From NCBI GenBank assembly GCA_021772075.1, contig JAETNQ010000019.1, positions 1 through 62,931 of the forward strand: a stretch of 62,931 nucleotides of DNA, given 5' to 3'. Below, piece after piece: positions 25,173 to 34,037 of this stretch. Position 1 is the stretch's first letter, and each line of letters opens with the position of its first letter. The notes under the pieces are model-generated. The model was not told where the DNA came from. It was given only the letters and a program-made list of their open reading frames with translations, and did no database searches. The stretch comes from Lachnospiraceae bacterium. Lineage in GTDB: Bacteria; Bacillota; Clostridia; Lachnospirales; Lachnospiraceae. The translations under genes and the position numbers were made by a program.

Positions 25173-26218
25173 GAAGATATTTTGCAGGATTTTGCCTTGC
25201 GGATCAGGATTTTATAAAAAAAGGCGGTACATGCGCCTACGGTCAGCAGAAAATAAAAACTGAGCCCTCTGGTCACGCACATGGAGGAAGCCAGAAAAGT
25301 ATTTGTAAAAACGGGGGCAAATACGGAAATATACATGAGTTCGGATATTCCCTGGGATCCGGGAAGGGGAAGCATGTCCACCGAGATATAGACAGAAGCC
25401 TGTAACGCCATGATGAGCAGGGGGCTGCGGCCGGAAAGGCCAAATCCCCGGTAAATAAACCAAGTCAGCAGAAAAAGGCTGCATCTTTGGAAAAAGGTAC
25501 AGAGAGCCGTAAAAAGAATTTTAGATTTGTGTTTTAACAAAAAACGAAGCGTTTCCTGATAATCCGTAACGAGTTGGCGGAACGCTTCTTTTCTTTGCTC
25601 CGAAGGTCTGCACAGACGGATTTTGATACAAAATGTTTCTATCCGTAAAAGAAGGCTTTCCATCCAGTTTCCATGTACCATGAGAAGAAGGAGGAGAATG
25701 ACAAGGAACCCGTTCAGAAAGATACCTAAATAGTAAAAGGCCATGTAGCGTCCCAGATATGCCGACAGCCCTGTTTTCCAGAAAAGCAGGAGGCCGAGGC
25801 CGATCAGGACAAGAACCAGTTTATAGAGAACGGCGACCGTCATGAGGGAGAGCGTGGCGCTTCCTATGGGAATACGGTCTTTTTTCATGGCCAGCAGCTG
25901 GGCGGGCTGCCCGCCTGTGGCCGACGGGGTGATGCCGGAAAAGAAAAAGCCGATAAAGGAATAGGAAAAACAGCGGAAAAGGGAAATCTGTTTTTCGGTA
26001 AGCCGGAGAAGATACCATATCATGAATCCTTCCATACAAACAAAAAAAATGGCGGAAAAGACGGCGCATACAAGATAAAAAGGGTTCAGGAGGCGGACGG
26101 AAGAAATGATTTCCGATAAGTCGTTGCGGCTGAAAACAGCGTAAAACGTTAACGCCATAACGAGCAAAAAGAAAAGTATTTCCAATATTTTAGACGGCTT
26201 AAGTCTTACAAATTTCAT
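25154..26218 (-). CDS. Flippase-like / lysylphosphatidylglycerol synthase TM-domain protein
   Basis: An integral membrane protein of 354 residues with about eight hydrophobic segments, matching the LPG_synthase_TM (UPF0104, YbhN/AglD) family: FIGFFFSGITPSATGGQPAQ and LPLPGSQGISELMYI are its landmarks. Members flip or transfer lipid-linked groups. The ATG at 26218 has AGAGGTG nine bases upstream; the longer frame from 26296 runs inside the upstream gene. It overlaps that gene by 20 bases, so the two are coupled. No lysyl-transferase domain is attached. Confidence 0.82.
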   Translation of the reverse strand: MKFVRLKPSKILEILFFLLVMALTFYAVFSRNDLSEIISSVRLLNPFYLVCAVFSAIFFVCMEGFMIWYLLRLTEKQISLFRCFSYSFIGFFFSGITPSATGGQPAQLLAMKKDRIPIGSATLSLMTVAVLYKLVLVLIGLGLLLFWKTGLSAYLGRYMAFYYLGIFLNGFLVILLLLLMVHGNWMESLLLRIETFCIKIRLCRPSEQRKEAFRQLVTDYQETLRFLLKHKSKILFTALCTFFQRCSLFLLTWFIYRGFGLSGRSPLLIMALQASVYISVDMLPLPGSQGISELMYISVFAPVFTNTFLASSMCVTRGLSFYFLLTVGACTAFFYKILIRKAKSCKISSYSQSR

Positions 26219-26792
26219 AAATTTCTTCACCTCTGACTCCTGAATGGTAATGCCTTGGGGCAATTTGTATGCATAATTCCCGGAGCGATCCTTCATATAT
26301 TACATTTTCCCTCCCGTATTCGTAAAAATCCCTTGGCGTTACAAGCGAGAAATGCTTGGAAAAAGAAAGCACGCCGCTGCTTTCCAACAGTCTCGCAATA
26401 AAAGAGGAACAAGTATAGTGGCTGCGCTGGTAAAAAGGTTTTCCCATCAATAAAAAGAAAAGGCCGATAATACAATAATGGTATTGGAAACGCCGCCGGT
26501 AACATTGCTTTAATCGAAAGGCGATTTCTTCTTTCTGCTTTTCGGTGCATTCGATAGTATATATTTTATAACGGGCGGTAGGAAAAGCCTGATAAATGCG
26601 GTTTATGTTTTCTTTTTCAAAACCTGCAAAAAAAGGGATAAAAGGGTTTCTTCTCCCGACGCTGTATGCTTCCCGGAAGCTGTCATCCAGGGAAAGAACC
26701 ACATGGATATAGTTGATTTTAATAACGCGGCGTATGATCCAGGCAAATAAGCCAGGAGTGTCCACTAAGGCGATGTATAGCTTTGTCATCAT
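26199..26792 (-). CDS. Permuted papain-fold (NlpC/YiiX-like) protein, tentative
   Basis: 197 residues, not recognised with certainty. A histidine in INYIHVVLSLDD near the N-terminus and a cysteine in HYTCSSFIARLLESSG near residue 129 are placed like the swapped catalytic residues of permuted NlpC/P60 (YiiX/YebB) amidases; SLVTPRDFY follows, a phrase common in that group. If so it may cleave an amide or thioester bond of lipids or peptides. It sits between a glycosyltransferase and a flippase-like gene on one transcript, pointing to envelope lipid or glycan work. Confidence 0.5.
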   Translation of the reverse strand: MMTKLYIALVDTPGLFAWIIRRVIKINYIHVVLSLDDSFREAYSVGRRNPFIPFFAGFEKENINRIYQAFPTARYKIYTIECTEKQKEEIAFRLKQCYRRRFQYHYCIIGLFFLLMGKPFYQRSHYTCSSFIARLLESSGVLSFSKHFSLVTPRDFYEYGRENVIYEGSLRELCIQIAPRHYHSGVRGEEIYEICKT

Positions 26793-26820
26793 AGGAATTG
26801 CGCCCTTTCCTTAAAGATAT

Positions 26821-27843
26821 TCAATTAAATTGATAAATTTTCCTTGCAGCCCGGTATCCGGTTACGGTGACAAAACGCCCTGTTTTTCCGGGGAGGTTGG
26901 TAAAGCTGCATAAGGTTGTATAACGCAGCCTGTGGTATAGGCTTTTGTTATGGGCTTTGATATAGTTCCATAACTCGGCCCGTTTTTTCCAGGCATCCTC
27001 CGAACCGATCAGGAGGAGATGGATGGAGGAGATAGCCATCATAATCGACACATTTCTTGTCATATATCTGGCAAGTTTGGGATATTTTTCCTTTACTTCT
27101 TCCAGATCCACGCAGTCGGCGACTATTTTGGTGACAAAGATCTGCTGGTCGATCCTCTGCTTCAGAACTTCTTCGTTGACGGACTGGTCTTCCCTGCCGA
27201 TAAAATAATGATACAAATCGGTGTTGATATAATAAATATGTTCCACATAAGGCAGCGGCCGGTAAGCGAAGATATTGTCCACGTAAAAAGTATGTTCCGG
27301 CAAAGTAATACCGCTCTTTTTTAATATTTCCGTACGGAAAATGAGGGAATGCATTACAAGGTACTGGGAAGGAGAGAAAATGCCGATGTCGTTCCATGTC
27401 AACATCCGTCCTTCTTTAAACACATTTCTATAGGACATGGATTTTTTTCTGTTTTCATAGAGATGATCATAGACGTAATTACAGACGATCATATCCGCTT
27501 GTTTTCCCTGCTTTTCCCAATGCATCATGCGCAGCAGGACTTTCTGGAGGGAGCTGCGGTCCAGCCAGTCATCAGAGTCCACTACTTTAAAGTACTTGCA
27601 GGAGGCATGGGCAAGCCCTGCGTTGACTCCGGATCCATGGCCGCCGTTTGCTTTATGGATGACTTTGACAGCGTCGGGAAAACGGAGGGCATATTCGTCC
27701 GCGATTTCCGGCGTTGCGTCGGTAGAGCCGTCATTCACGATAATAATCTCCACATAATCCTGAAAGGGCAAGAGGGAGTCGATGCATCTTCTCATATACG
27801 GGGCGGAATTGTAACAGGGTACGGTAAATGTGATATATTTCAT
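26821..27843 (-). CDS. Glycosyltransferase family 2
   Basis: 340 residues. A GT-A fold nucleotide-sugar transferase: TVPCYNSAPYMRRCIDSLL at the start, IIIVNDGSTDATPEIAD for nucleotide binding, and VVDSDDWLD as the metal-binding DxD. GGHGSGVNAGLAHA is the usual G-rich segment. No membrane helix is seen. The ATG at 27843 has GGAGG ten bases upstream, and the frame open to 27999 adds an improbable AT-rich hydrophobic leader. It heads the three-gene minus-strand cluster. Confidence 0.88.
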   Translation of the reverse strand: MKYITFTVPCYNSAPYMRRCIDSLLPFQDYVEIIIVNDGSTDATPEIADEYALRFPDAVKVIHKANGGHGSGVNAGLAHASCKYFKVVDSDDWLDRSSLQKVLLRMMHWEKQGKQADMIVCNYVYDHLYENRKKSMSYRNVFKEGRMLTWNDIGIFSPSQYLVMHSLIFRTEILKKSGITLPEHTFYVDNIFAYRPLPYVEHIYYINTDLYHYFIGREDQSVNEEVLKQRIDQQIFVTKIVADCVDLEEVKEKYPKLARYMTRNVSIMMAISSIHLLLIGSEDAWKKRAELWNYIKAHNKSLYHRLRYTTLCSFTNLPGKTGRFVTVTGYRAARKIYQFN

Positions 27844-27985
27844 AATATTTCCTCCATTCTTATCACGCGTATTTGTTATATATAACGCGGGGAATTTATA
27901 AATATCTTCAAAAAAAGAATAAAGGAAAAAAATAAATAGAAAGAGAATAGAATTTTTAAATATTTTTAAATGATTTCTTAAGAAT

Positions 27986-28013
27986 ATAAAAAAGCCCACA
28001 TTTTATGGGCTTT
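27986..28013 (-). terminator. Terminator after tRNA-Pro
   Basis: AAAGCCCA (27991-27998) pairs with TGGGCTTT (28006-28013); on the minus strand the stem is followed by a run of T. It begins seven bases after the tRNA and separates it from the glycosyltransferase gene. Confidence 0.8.
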
Positions 28014-28019
28014 TTCCTA

Positions 28020-28093
28020 TCGGCGCGACAGGATTTGAACCTGCGACCTCTGCGTCCCGAACGCAGCGCTCTACCAAACTGAGCCACGCGCCG
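28020..28093 (-). tRNA. tRNA-Pro (anticodon CGG)
   Basis: Minus-strand cloverleaf: acceptor CGGCGCG with CGCGCCG, D arm GGCTCAGTTTGGTAGAGC, anticodon stem CTGCG/CGCAG with loop TTCGGGA, T arm GCAGGTTCAAATCCTGT. Discriminator A, CCA not encoded. It decodes CCG. Confidence 0.95.
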
Positions 28094-28119
28094 TCATGCA
28101 TCGTGCTGCAACAAATAAA

Positions 28120-28149
28120 ATAATACAATATTTTATACCCATTTGTCAA
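28120..28149 (-). promoter_or_regulatory. Promoter of tRNA-Pro
   Basis: On the minus strand: TTGACA (28144-28149), 18-base spacer, TATTAT (28120-28125). The start should fall about 20 bases before the tRNA. Confidence 0.7.
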
Positions 28150-28177
28150 TGTTTGTACTATACATTTTTTTAGAATT

Positions 28178-28186
28178 TGATATAAT
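28178..28186 (+). promoter_or_regulatory. Extended -10 promoter of the MATE gene
   Basis: TGATATAAT at 28178-28186 is an extended -10. No clear -35 at the right distance. A start near 28193 makes the ATG at 28199 almost leaderless and favours 28229. Confidence 0.5.
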
Positions 28187-28228
28187 TCCTTTGCATGGAT
28201 GTTTATCGGAACGGATGGTGATGGTAAA

Positions 28229-29593
28229 ATGGGCGGAAATATAAAAACAATGACGGAGGGAAAGCCTCTGAAGCTGATTTTTTCTTTTGCCCTTCCTTTA
28301 ATGATCGGGAATGTATTCCAGCAGTTATATACGGTAGTAGATACGATGGTGGTAGGGCAGGTGCTGGGAGTAAATGCCTTGGCGGCGCTGGGGGCATCCG
28401 ACTGGCTGAACTGGATGATGCTCAGCGTGATCCAAGGGTTCGCGCAGGGATTTTCCATTTTAATGGCACAGGAATTTGGCGCGGGACATGAGAGGCGGCT
28501 CAGAAAAGTGGTGGGAAATGCGATAGGCTTATCCGCTGTATGTGCGGCGGTTTTGCTGGTTTTCGGGGAAGTTATCATATATCCTGTTCTGGAATTGCTG
28601 CAGACGCCGGATGCTATTATCGGACAGTCGGCATTATACTTACGGATTATGTTTGCCGGAATTCCGGTAGTTATGGCTTATAATCTGCTGGCTTCCATAT
28701 TGCGGGCGCTGGGAGATGGGAAAGCGCCGCTGCATGCGATGATAGTCGCCGCAGTAATCAATATTGTGCTGGATCTTCTTTTTGTGATAGGCTTTCGGTG
28801 GGGGATCGCCGGCGCTGCGGCGGCCACGGTCATTGCCCAGTTCAGTTCCAGTATATATTGTTATATGCATATAAGAAAAATAAAAGTTCTTTCGTTGGCT
28901 AGGGAAGATTTCCTCTGGGAAAAGGATCTGGACTGGAAACTGATCGTTTTGGGGCTTCCCATGGCTTTTCAAAATGCTATTATTTCGGTGGGCGGGATGA
29001 TTGTCCAAACGGTCGTGAATGGTTTCGGGGTTATTTTTATTGCCGGATTCACGGCCACCAATAAACTTTACGGAGTTTTGGAAGTGGCGGCTACTTCTTA
29101 CGGATATGCGATGATTACATATGCGGGGCAGAATCTTGGAGCCGGAAAAATAGACCGGATAAAAAAAGGCATGAAATCAGCGCTTTTTACCGCGATAATA
29201 ACGGCGGCAATGATTGCCGCGTGTATGTTGTCTTTCGGACGTGAGATATTGAGATGTTTTATTTCGGGAACACCGGAAGAAGTGGAAATGACGATGACGA
29301 TTGCTTACCATTATCTTGCCGTTATGAGCATTTGCCTTCCTATTTTATATATTCTGCATGTGGTGCGTTCCGCATTGCAGGGAATGGGGGATACGCTGCT
29401 GCCGATGGTTTCCGGGATCGTCGAATTTATTATGCGGACGGGAACAGCCGTATTGCTGCCGATAGCCATAGGAGAAGAAGGAATTTTTTATGCGGAAATT
29501 CTTGCGTGGATGGGAGCGGATGTGATTCTGGTGAGCAGTTATTGGGTACGCATGAAAAAATTAGAGTATAGAAATGGAGGAAACGAAAATTGA
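28229..29593 (+). CDS. MATE family efflux transporter
   Basis: A 12-helix exporter of the multidrug and toxin extrusion family, 454 residues from the ATG at 28229. It starts with PLKLIFSFALPLMIGNVFQQLYTVVDT, the usual first helix, and shows the internal two-fold repeat (second half from about 230: GLPMAFQNAIISVGGMIVQ). Driven by sodium or proton gradient; substrate unknown. The ATG at 28199 is an alternative start but would lie only six bases from the expected transcript start. Confidence 0.9.
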   Translation: MGGNIKTMTEGKPLKLIFSFALPLMIGNVFQQLYTVVDTMVVGQVLGVNALAALGASDWLNWMMLSVIQGFAQGFSILMAQEFGAGHERRLRKVVGNAIGLSAVCAAVLLVFGEVIIYPVLELLQTPDAIIGQSALYLRIMFAGIPVVMAYNLLASILRALGDGKAPLHAMIVAAVINIVLDLLFVIGFRWGIAGAAAATVIAQFSSSIYCYMHIRKIKVLSLAREDFLWEKDLDWKLIVLGLPMAFQNAIISVGGMIVQTVVNGFGVIFIAGFTATNKLYGVLEVAATSYGYAMITYAGQNLGAGKIDRIKKGMKSALFTAIITAAMIAACMLSFGREILRCFISGTPEEVEMTMTIAYHYLAVMSICLPILYILHVVRSALQGMGDTLLPMVSGIVEFIMRTGTAVLLPIAIGEEGIFYAEILAWMGADVILVSSYWVRMKKLEYRNGGNEN

Positions 29594-30792
29594 GCAATGC
29601 GGCGGTTTTGTTGAAAAAAGGGGAAGGAAGAACGATCAAAGCAGGAGGAATGTGGGTATTTGATAATGAGATTGACCGGATTTCGGGTTCGTTTGAAAAC
29701 GGGGGTATCGTAGAGGTGCATGATTTTGACGGTTATTTTATGGGTTACGGGTTTATTAATACGAAATCTAAAATTACCGTAAGGATGATGTCGAGGCGGA
29801 AGGAAAATCCGGTGACGGAAGATTTGATCGAACGGAGGGTAAGGGCGGCTTGGAAATACCGGAAACAGACAGTGGATACGGCCTGCTGCCGCTTGGTTTT
29901 CGGGGAAGCTGATTTTCTGCCGGGTATGGTAATTGATAAATTTTCGGATGTTTTGGTAGTGGAATCGCTGGCTCTTGGAATTGACCGGTGGAAACCGGTG
30001 ATTTTGGATAAATTAAAGAAAGCGCTTGCGGAAGACGGCATCGAAATCAGGGGAGTATATGAAAGAAGCGATGCCAAAGTAAGGGAAAATGAAGGAATGG
30101 AGCGGTGGAAAGGGTTTATCGGGGAACCTTTTGACACGAAGGTGGAAATTGTTGAAAACGGTGTGAAATATATAGTAGATGTAGAGGAAGGGCAGAAGAC
30201 GGGATTTTTCCTGGATCAAAAAAATAACCGGGCAGCGGTCGGGAGGCTGTGCGGAGGAAAGAAAGTACTGGACTGTTTTACCCATACCGGGTCTTTCGCC
30301 CTGAATGCGGGAATGGCGGGGGCATCTTTCGTTCTTGGCGTAGATGCTTCTATGACAGGAATACGTCAGGCAGAGGAGAACGCCAGGCTAAATCATCTGG
30401 AAGATAGGGTAAAGTTTATGTGTACGGATGTATTTGATCTGCTGCCGGAGTTGGAAGAAAAAGGGGAAAGATTCGATGTGGTGATTCTCGATCCGCCCGC
30501 GTTTACGAAGTCCAGGGGATCCGTGAAAAATGCGGTAAAAGGGTATAGGGAAATCAATATGAGGGGGTTAAGGCTGGTGGAAGAAGGCGGTTTTCTGGCG
30601 ACCTGTTCCTGTTCTCATTTTATGGAACCGGAATTGTTTGCGAAGACGGTCAAAGAGGCGGCAAAAAGCGCCCATAAGAGGCTAAGGCAGGTGGAATTCC
30701 GTACACAGGCTCCGGATCACCCGATTCTATGGGCGGCAGACGAATCTTATTATTTGAAGTTTTATATTTTTCAGGTGTGCGGTGAATTATAA
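29590..30792 (+). CDS. rlmI: RlmI-like class I SAM-dependent rRNA methyltransferase
   Basis: 400 residues. An N-terminal PUA-like RNA-binding part, a central EEHD-like domain, then a Rossmann methyltransferase: VLDCFTHTGSFALNAG (SAM site), VILDPPAFTKSRGS and ATCSCSHFM, the block order of RlmI/YwbD, which make m5C in 23S rRNA. The start is TTG, overlapping the MATE stop by four bases, with GGAGG upstream. The symbol is by family resemblance; the exact target base is not proven. Confidence 0.85.
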   Translation: MSNAAVLLKKGEGRTIKAGGMWVFDNEIDRISGSFENGGIVEVHDFDGYFMGYGFINTKSKITVRMMSRRKENPVTEDLIERRVRAAWKYRKQTVDTACCRLVFGEADFLPGMVIDKFSDVLVVESLALGIDRWKPVILDKLKKALAEDGIEIRGVYERSDAKVRENEGMERWKGFIGEPFDTKVEIVENGVKYIVDVEEGQKTGFFLDQKNNRAAVGRLCGGKKVLDCFTHTGSFALNAGMAGASFVLGVDASMTGIRQAEENARLNHLEDRVKFMCTDVFDLLPELEEKGERFDVVILDPPAFTKSRGSVKNAVKGYREINMRGLRLVEEGGFLATCSCSHFMEPELFAKTVKEAAKSAHKRLRQVEFRTQAPDHPILWAADESYYLKFYIFQVCGEL

Positions 30793-31449
30793 GGGCATGC
30801 CTATTGCGGAATCCCAGATAATGTCCCATATAGCGTTGGAAATAAAAGGCGCAACCAAAAAAGTAACCAGCCAGGGAGTAAAGAAATAAATATAAATTTC
30901 CTGCCGGGCAAGTTTCTTGCGCTGCGGGTTATTCGTCTGGGAGTGCATGCGTTTCATAAAATGCATATTTTTGATCAGAAGGAAGAGACAATAGCCGACC
31001 ATAGCCCCCAGGAGATTCATTATAATATCCGTGATGTCCGTTACCGCCGTAGTGGCAAGGCAGAAAATTTGTGATACTTCGATTAAAGCGGAAAAAAGCA
31101 GTATATAGAGAAAAACTTTTTTAGGCGGCTGGAACTGTTTCCACAAGGTGGGAAGCAACAGGCCAAGGGGCATAAAAAGAAAAAAGCTCTGGATATAATG
31201 GTTCAAATCATCCATAAATCCGTAAAAAGGAATAAAATTAAACTGTGGATCAAAATTAATTTGATACAAAGAAGGGGTATCCGTGGACATCAGTATGGAG
31301 CAGATAGCCAAGGCATACAGATATAAACCAAATTGATGCCTTTTGGGTAACTTTTGCTTTCTGAAAATGATCTGTAAAATGACCATAAAAGGTATCACAC
31401 CAATATATGCGGCAAATGTGTTGACACACAATACAGTGAAATCAGACAT
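30787..31449 (-). CDS. VanZ family membrane protein
   Basis: 220 residues with about five membrane segments and the VanZ pattern (NFIPFYGFMDDLNHYIQSFFLFMPLGLLLP split around FNFIPF; then ALIEVSQIFC and TDITDIIMNLLGAMVGY). VanZ-like proteins are found singly in many Firmicutes; VanZ itself gives low-level teicoplanin resistance, but the biochemical role is unknown. No van genes are nearby, so resistance should not be assumed. Its end overlaps the rlmI-like gene by six bases. GGAGG precedes the start. Confidence 0.85.
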   Translation of the reverse strand: MSDFTVLCVNTFAAYIGVIPFMVILQIIFRKQKLPKRHQFGLYLYALAICSILMSTDTPSLYQINFDPQFNFIPFYGFMDDLNHYIQSFFLFMPLGLLLPTLWKQFQPPKKVFLYILLFSALIEVSQIFCLATTAVTDITDIIMNLLGAMVGYCLFLLIKNMHFMKRMHSQTNNPQRKKLARQEIYIYFFTPWLVTFLVAPFISNAIWDIIWDSAIGMPL

Positions 31450-31719
31450 TTTTATCCTCCCGGTATATATTCTGATAGTAAAGTCTAATTCAGTATAATA
31501 CAGCGATATTATTTTTTTGTAAATAAAAAATAGAAATTTTTCTTAATATATTACATTATACACCTTTTTTCGTAAAGCACAATTACAAGATTTGCCAGAA
31601 AAAAAGAATGGAATAAAGTGGCTGACTGATATGTCCCTTCGGGTCAAATAATAAGGAAGAGAGCGGACAGCCAGGTTTTAGAAAAATGCTGGACGGAAAA
31701 ATATGCGAAAAGAGGTGGA

Positions 31720-31941
31720 ATGATGGATAATAATCAACTTCCGATCGGGCTGGGGCTTTCCCTTGCAATGAACCAGAAAGCAATGGACAGGTTTGCCGGC
31801 ATGACTGAAGCGGAAAAGGAACGGGCGATTGCAAAAAGCAGGGGAGTAAAGTCAAAAAGGGAGATGGATCGTATTGTCAGTTCGCTGGCAGAAGACGATG
31901 ATGAAGAACTGAAGGGATTTTTCAGCGGGACAAAGATGTAA
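31720..31941 (+). CDS. Small conserved hypothetical protein
   Basis: 73 residues, charged and mainly helical: LGLSLAMNQKAMDRFAGM then TEAEKERAIAKSRGVKSKREM and an acidic end. The layout is one I recall from small proteins common in Lachnospiraceae, of unknown function. AGAGGTGG lies before the two adjacent ATGs, either of which may be used. Coding is supported by the ribosome site and the clean codon pattern. A terminator follows about 60 bases later. Confidence 0.65.
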   Translation: MMDNNQLPIGLGLSLAMNQKAMDRFAGMTEAEKERAIAKSRGVKSKREMDRIVSSLAEDDDEELKGFFSGTKM

Positions 31942-32003
31942 TCGCCCGAAACGGGGCAGCAGAGTATGGCAAGAAAAATCTGCTTTTGACTTATGCAATA
32001 GTT

Positions 32004-32041
32004 AAAAAACGGCCGTGCCTTGTAAAAGGAGGCTGTTTTTT
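32004..32041 (+). terminator. Terminator after the small hypothetical gene
   Basis: AAAAAACGGCC and GGCTGTTTTTT pair around a 16-base loop; the right arm merges into the T run. It ends the 31720-31941 transcript before the next operon. Confidence 0.7.
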
Positions 32042-32152
32042 GCATTTTTGAGATGCAATAAAGACAGTATTGGCAAGCAGTTATCATTTATATATTGACA
32101 ATTCGTAGATAAAATGAAAAAATGGGGGAATATAGAAAGAGAGGAATTGGAA

Positions 32153-33037
32153 ATGAAACTGAGCGCGATGTGCATACGGTGCCTGATGGACAGGCAGGAA
32201 GAAAAAGTGAGGGAATACGAAGACGAGGAAAAGAAGTCGGCATATTTGAAAGAAGCAGCAGGAATTATTGCTTCTTCCAAAGAAGGTGATTCCGCCCCCT
32301 ATCTGGTATTTCAGATGAACCAGGCATATGAACGTTTTTTTGGAAAATTCATGGATTATAAGAAAGAAAAGAAAGAGTTTAATTCGCTGATGCTGGATTT
32401 GGAGAAAGAGCTGGAGGAAAAGATCCGTTCGGGCGGGAGCAGGGAAGAAATATTGAGAAATGCCATAAATTATGCGAGATCCGGTAATTACATAGACTTC
32501 GGCGCGTTAAGCCATGTGGAAAAAGAAGAACTGATGGAACTGTTAAGGAAGGCAGGGGAAGAAGATGTGGACGGGCATACATTTGATGCATTCCGAAAAG
32601 ACCTGGATAAGGCAAAAGAGCTGGTCTATCTTACGGACAACTGCGGGGAGATCGTGGCGGATAAGCTGCTGGTCAAAGTGCTGAAGGAGCAGTATCCCGA
32701 TCTTAACATAACGGTTATGGTGCGGGGAATGGAGGTCTTGAATGATGCGGTAATGGCAGATGCAGAAGAAGTGGGATTGACGAAGCTGGTAAAAGTAATC
32801 GGCAACGGCAACGGAGTAGCCGGAACGCAGATGGATCTTTTGTCCGAGGAAGCCAGGGAGGCGATAGAAAAGGCGGATCTCATTATTTCCAAAGGCCAGG
32901 GGAATTTTGAAACCATATATGGAGGCGGGCGGAATATTTATTATTTGTTTTTATGTAAATGCGCATGGTTTTCTGATAGATTTGGCATGGAACGGCTGAA
33001 AGGCGTATTTATTAACGAAAAAGATGTCAGGGTGTAG
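32153..33037 (+). CDS. DUF89 (ARMT1-like) damage-control phosphatase
   Basis: 294 residues. The family, metal-dependent phosphatases thought to remove damaged or harmful sugar phosphates, is shown by the N-terminal CxxC (MCIRCL, C7/C10), LTDNCGEIVADKLLVKVL (acidic metal ligands) and ISKGQGNFETIYG. The start at 32153 (GAGAGGAATT upstream) begins at the conserved MKLSAMCIRC; the ATG at 32114 is less likely. A predicted metal exporter follows after 18 bases. Confidence 0.85.
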   Translation: MKLSAMCIRCLMDRQEEKVREYEDEEKKSAYLKEAAGIIASSKEGDSAPYLVFQMNQAYERFFGKFMDYKKEKKEFNSLMLDLEKELEEKIRSGGSREEILRNAINYARSGNYIDFGALSHVEKEELMELLRKAGEEDVDGHTFDAFRKDLDKAKELVYLTDNCGEIVADKLLVKVLKEQYPDLNITVMVRGMEVLNDAVMADAEEVGLTKLVKVIGNGNGVAGTQMDLLSEEAREAIEKADLIISKGQGNFETIYGGGRNIYYLFLCKCAWFSDRFGMERLKGVFINEKDVRV

Positions 33038-33055
33038 AAAGGCAAGGATAATTGG

Positions 33056-33934
33056 ATGTTGGACGTGATCACAGATACGCTTGCGGATGCGGTAAAGCTG
33101 CTTCCCTTTTTATTCGCGGCATATTTAGCGATGGAATATATAGAGCATAAGATGGGGGAAAAGGCGAAGCAAAGCATGGAAAAAGCCGGAAGGTTCGGTC
33201 CTGCCTGGGGGGGAATTATAGGAGCCTTTCCCCAGTGCGGGTTTTCTGCCGCCGCTGCTAATTTATACGCTGGAAGGATCATTACATTGGGGACATTGCT
33301 GGCCGTTTTTTTGTCCACTTCGGATGAAATGCTGCCGATATTGATTTCAGAAAAGATGGAGATTGCCGTTATCGGCAAGCTTCTTGGAATGAAGGTGTTG
33401 ATCGGTATGGCGGCCGGTTTTTTGGTGGATTTGGCGGTGAAAAAGAAATACAAAAGCGGGCATGCCCATGAAGGAGGAAGCGGTTCTGAATATGGAGAGA
33501 TCGGCCACATATGTGAACATGAAAATTGTCATTGTGAAAAAGGAATCGTAAAATCGGCCTTTCACCATACGGCAAATATTTTTTTGTTTTTGCTGTTGGT
33601 TATGTTCATGCTTAACGGAACCGTTTACTATATAGGAGAAGATTTTCTTGCGAATCTTATTTTGGACCGGCCGCTTTTAGGCCACATGGCGGCAGGGTTG
33701 ATCGGTTTGATCCCGAACTGCGCTTCTTCGGTCATCATTACCCAGCTTTATTTAAACCATGTAGTAGGGCTGGGGATGGCGATGTCCGGTCTGTTGGCCG
33801 GGAGCGGCGTGGGATTGGCTGTGTTGTTCCGGATTAATGATAATGGAAAAGAAAATATAAAAATTACTTTTTTATTATATATTATCGGCGTTGGGGCGGG
33901 CATGCTGATCGACTTGATGGGATTTAGTATTTAA
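33056..33934 (+). CDS. Putative 10-TM heavy-metal exporter (ArsP_2-like)
   Basis: 292 residues with about ten hydrophobic segments split by a cytoplasmic loop rich in His and Cys (GHAHEGG; HICEHENCHC, about 135-162). Each half has a similar motif (GAFPQCGFSAAAANLYAG; GLIPNCASSVIITQLYL), a two-fold repeat. This is the layout of the family annotated as arsenic efflux or putative manganese transporter (PF11449). Metal export is inferred from the loop and family; the ion is unknown. It is likely co-transcribed with the DUF89 gene. Confidence 0.75.
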   Translation: MLDVITDTLADAVKLLPFLFAAYLAMEYIEHKMGEKAKQSMEKAGRFGPAWGGIIGAFPQCGFSAAAANLYAGRIITLGTLLAVFLSTSDEMLPILISEKMEIAVIGKLLGMKVLIGMAAGFLVDLAVKKKYKSGHAHEGGSGSEYGEIGHICEHENCHCEKGIVKSAFHHTANIFLFLLLVMFMLNGTVYYIGEDFLANLILDRPLLGHMAAGLIGLIPNCASSVIITQLYLNHVVGLGMAMSGLLAGSGVGLAVLFRINDNGKENIKITFLLYIIGVGAGMLIDLMGFSI

Positions 33935-34037
33935 ATCATATACTTTTGGCTTTCTTTTGGAAGGATTTTATTATATGATAGGATCATATGATAAAAAACG
34001 TTGGGTTTTATAAATTGAGGACAGGGAAAAGGGAATT

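Noticed and set aside
30787-31449. Vancomycin or teicoplanin resistance gene
   Set aside because: A lone VanZ-like protein without other van genes is common in Firmicutes and does not show resistance.
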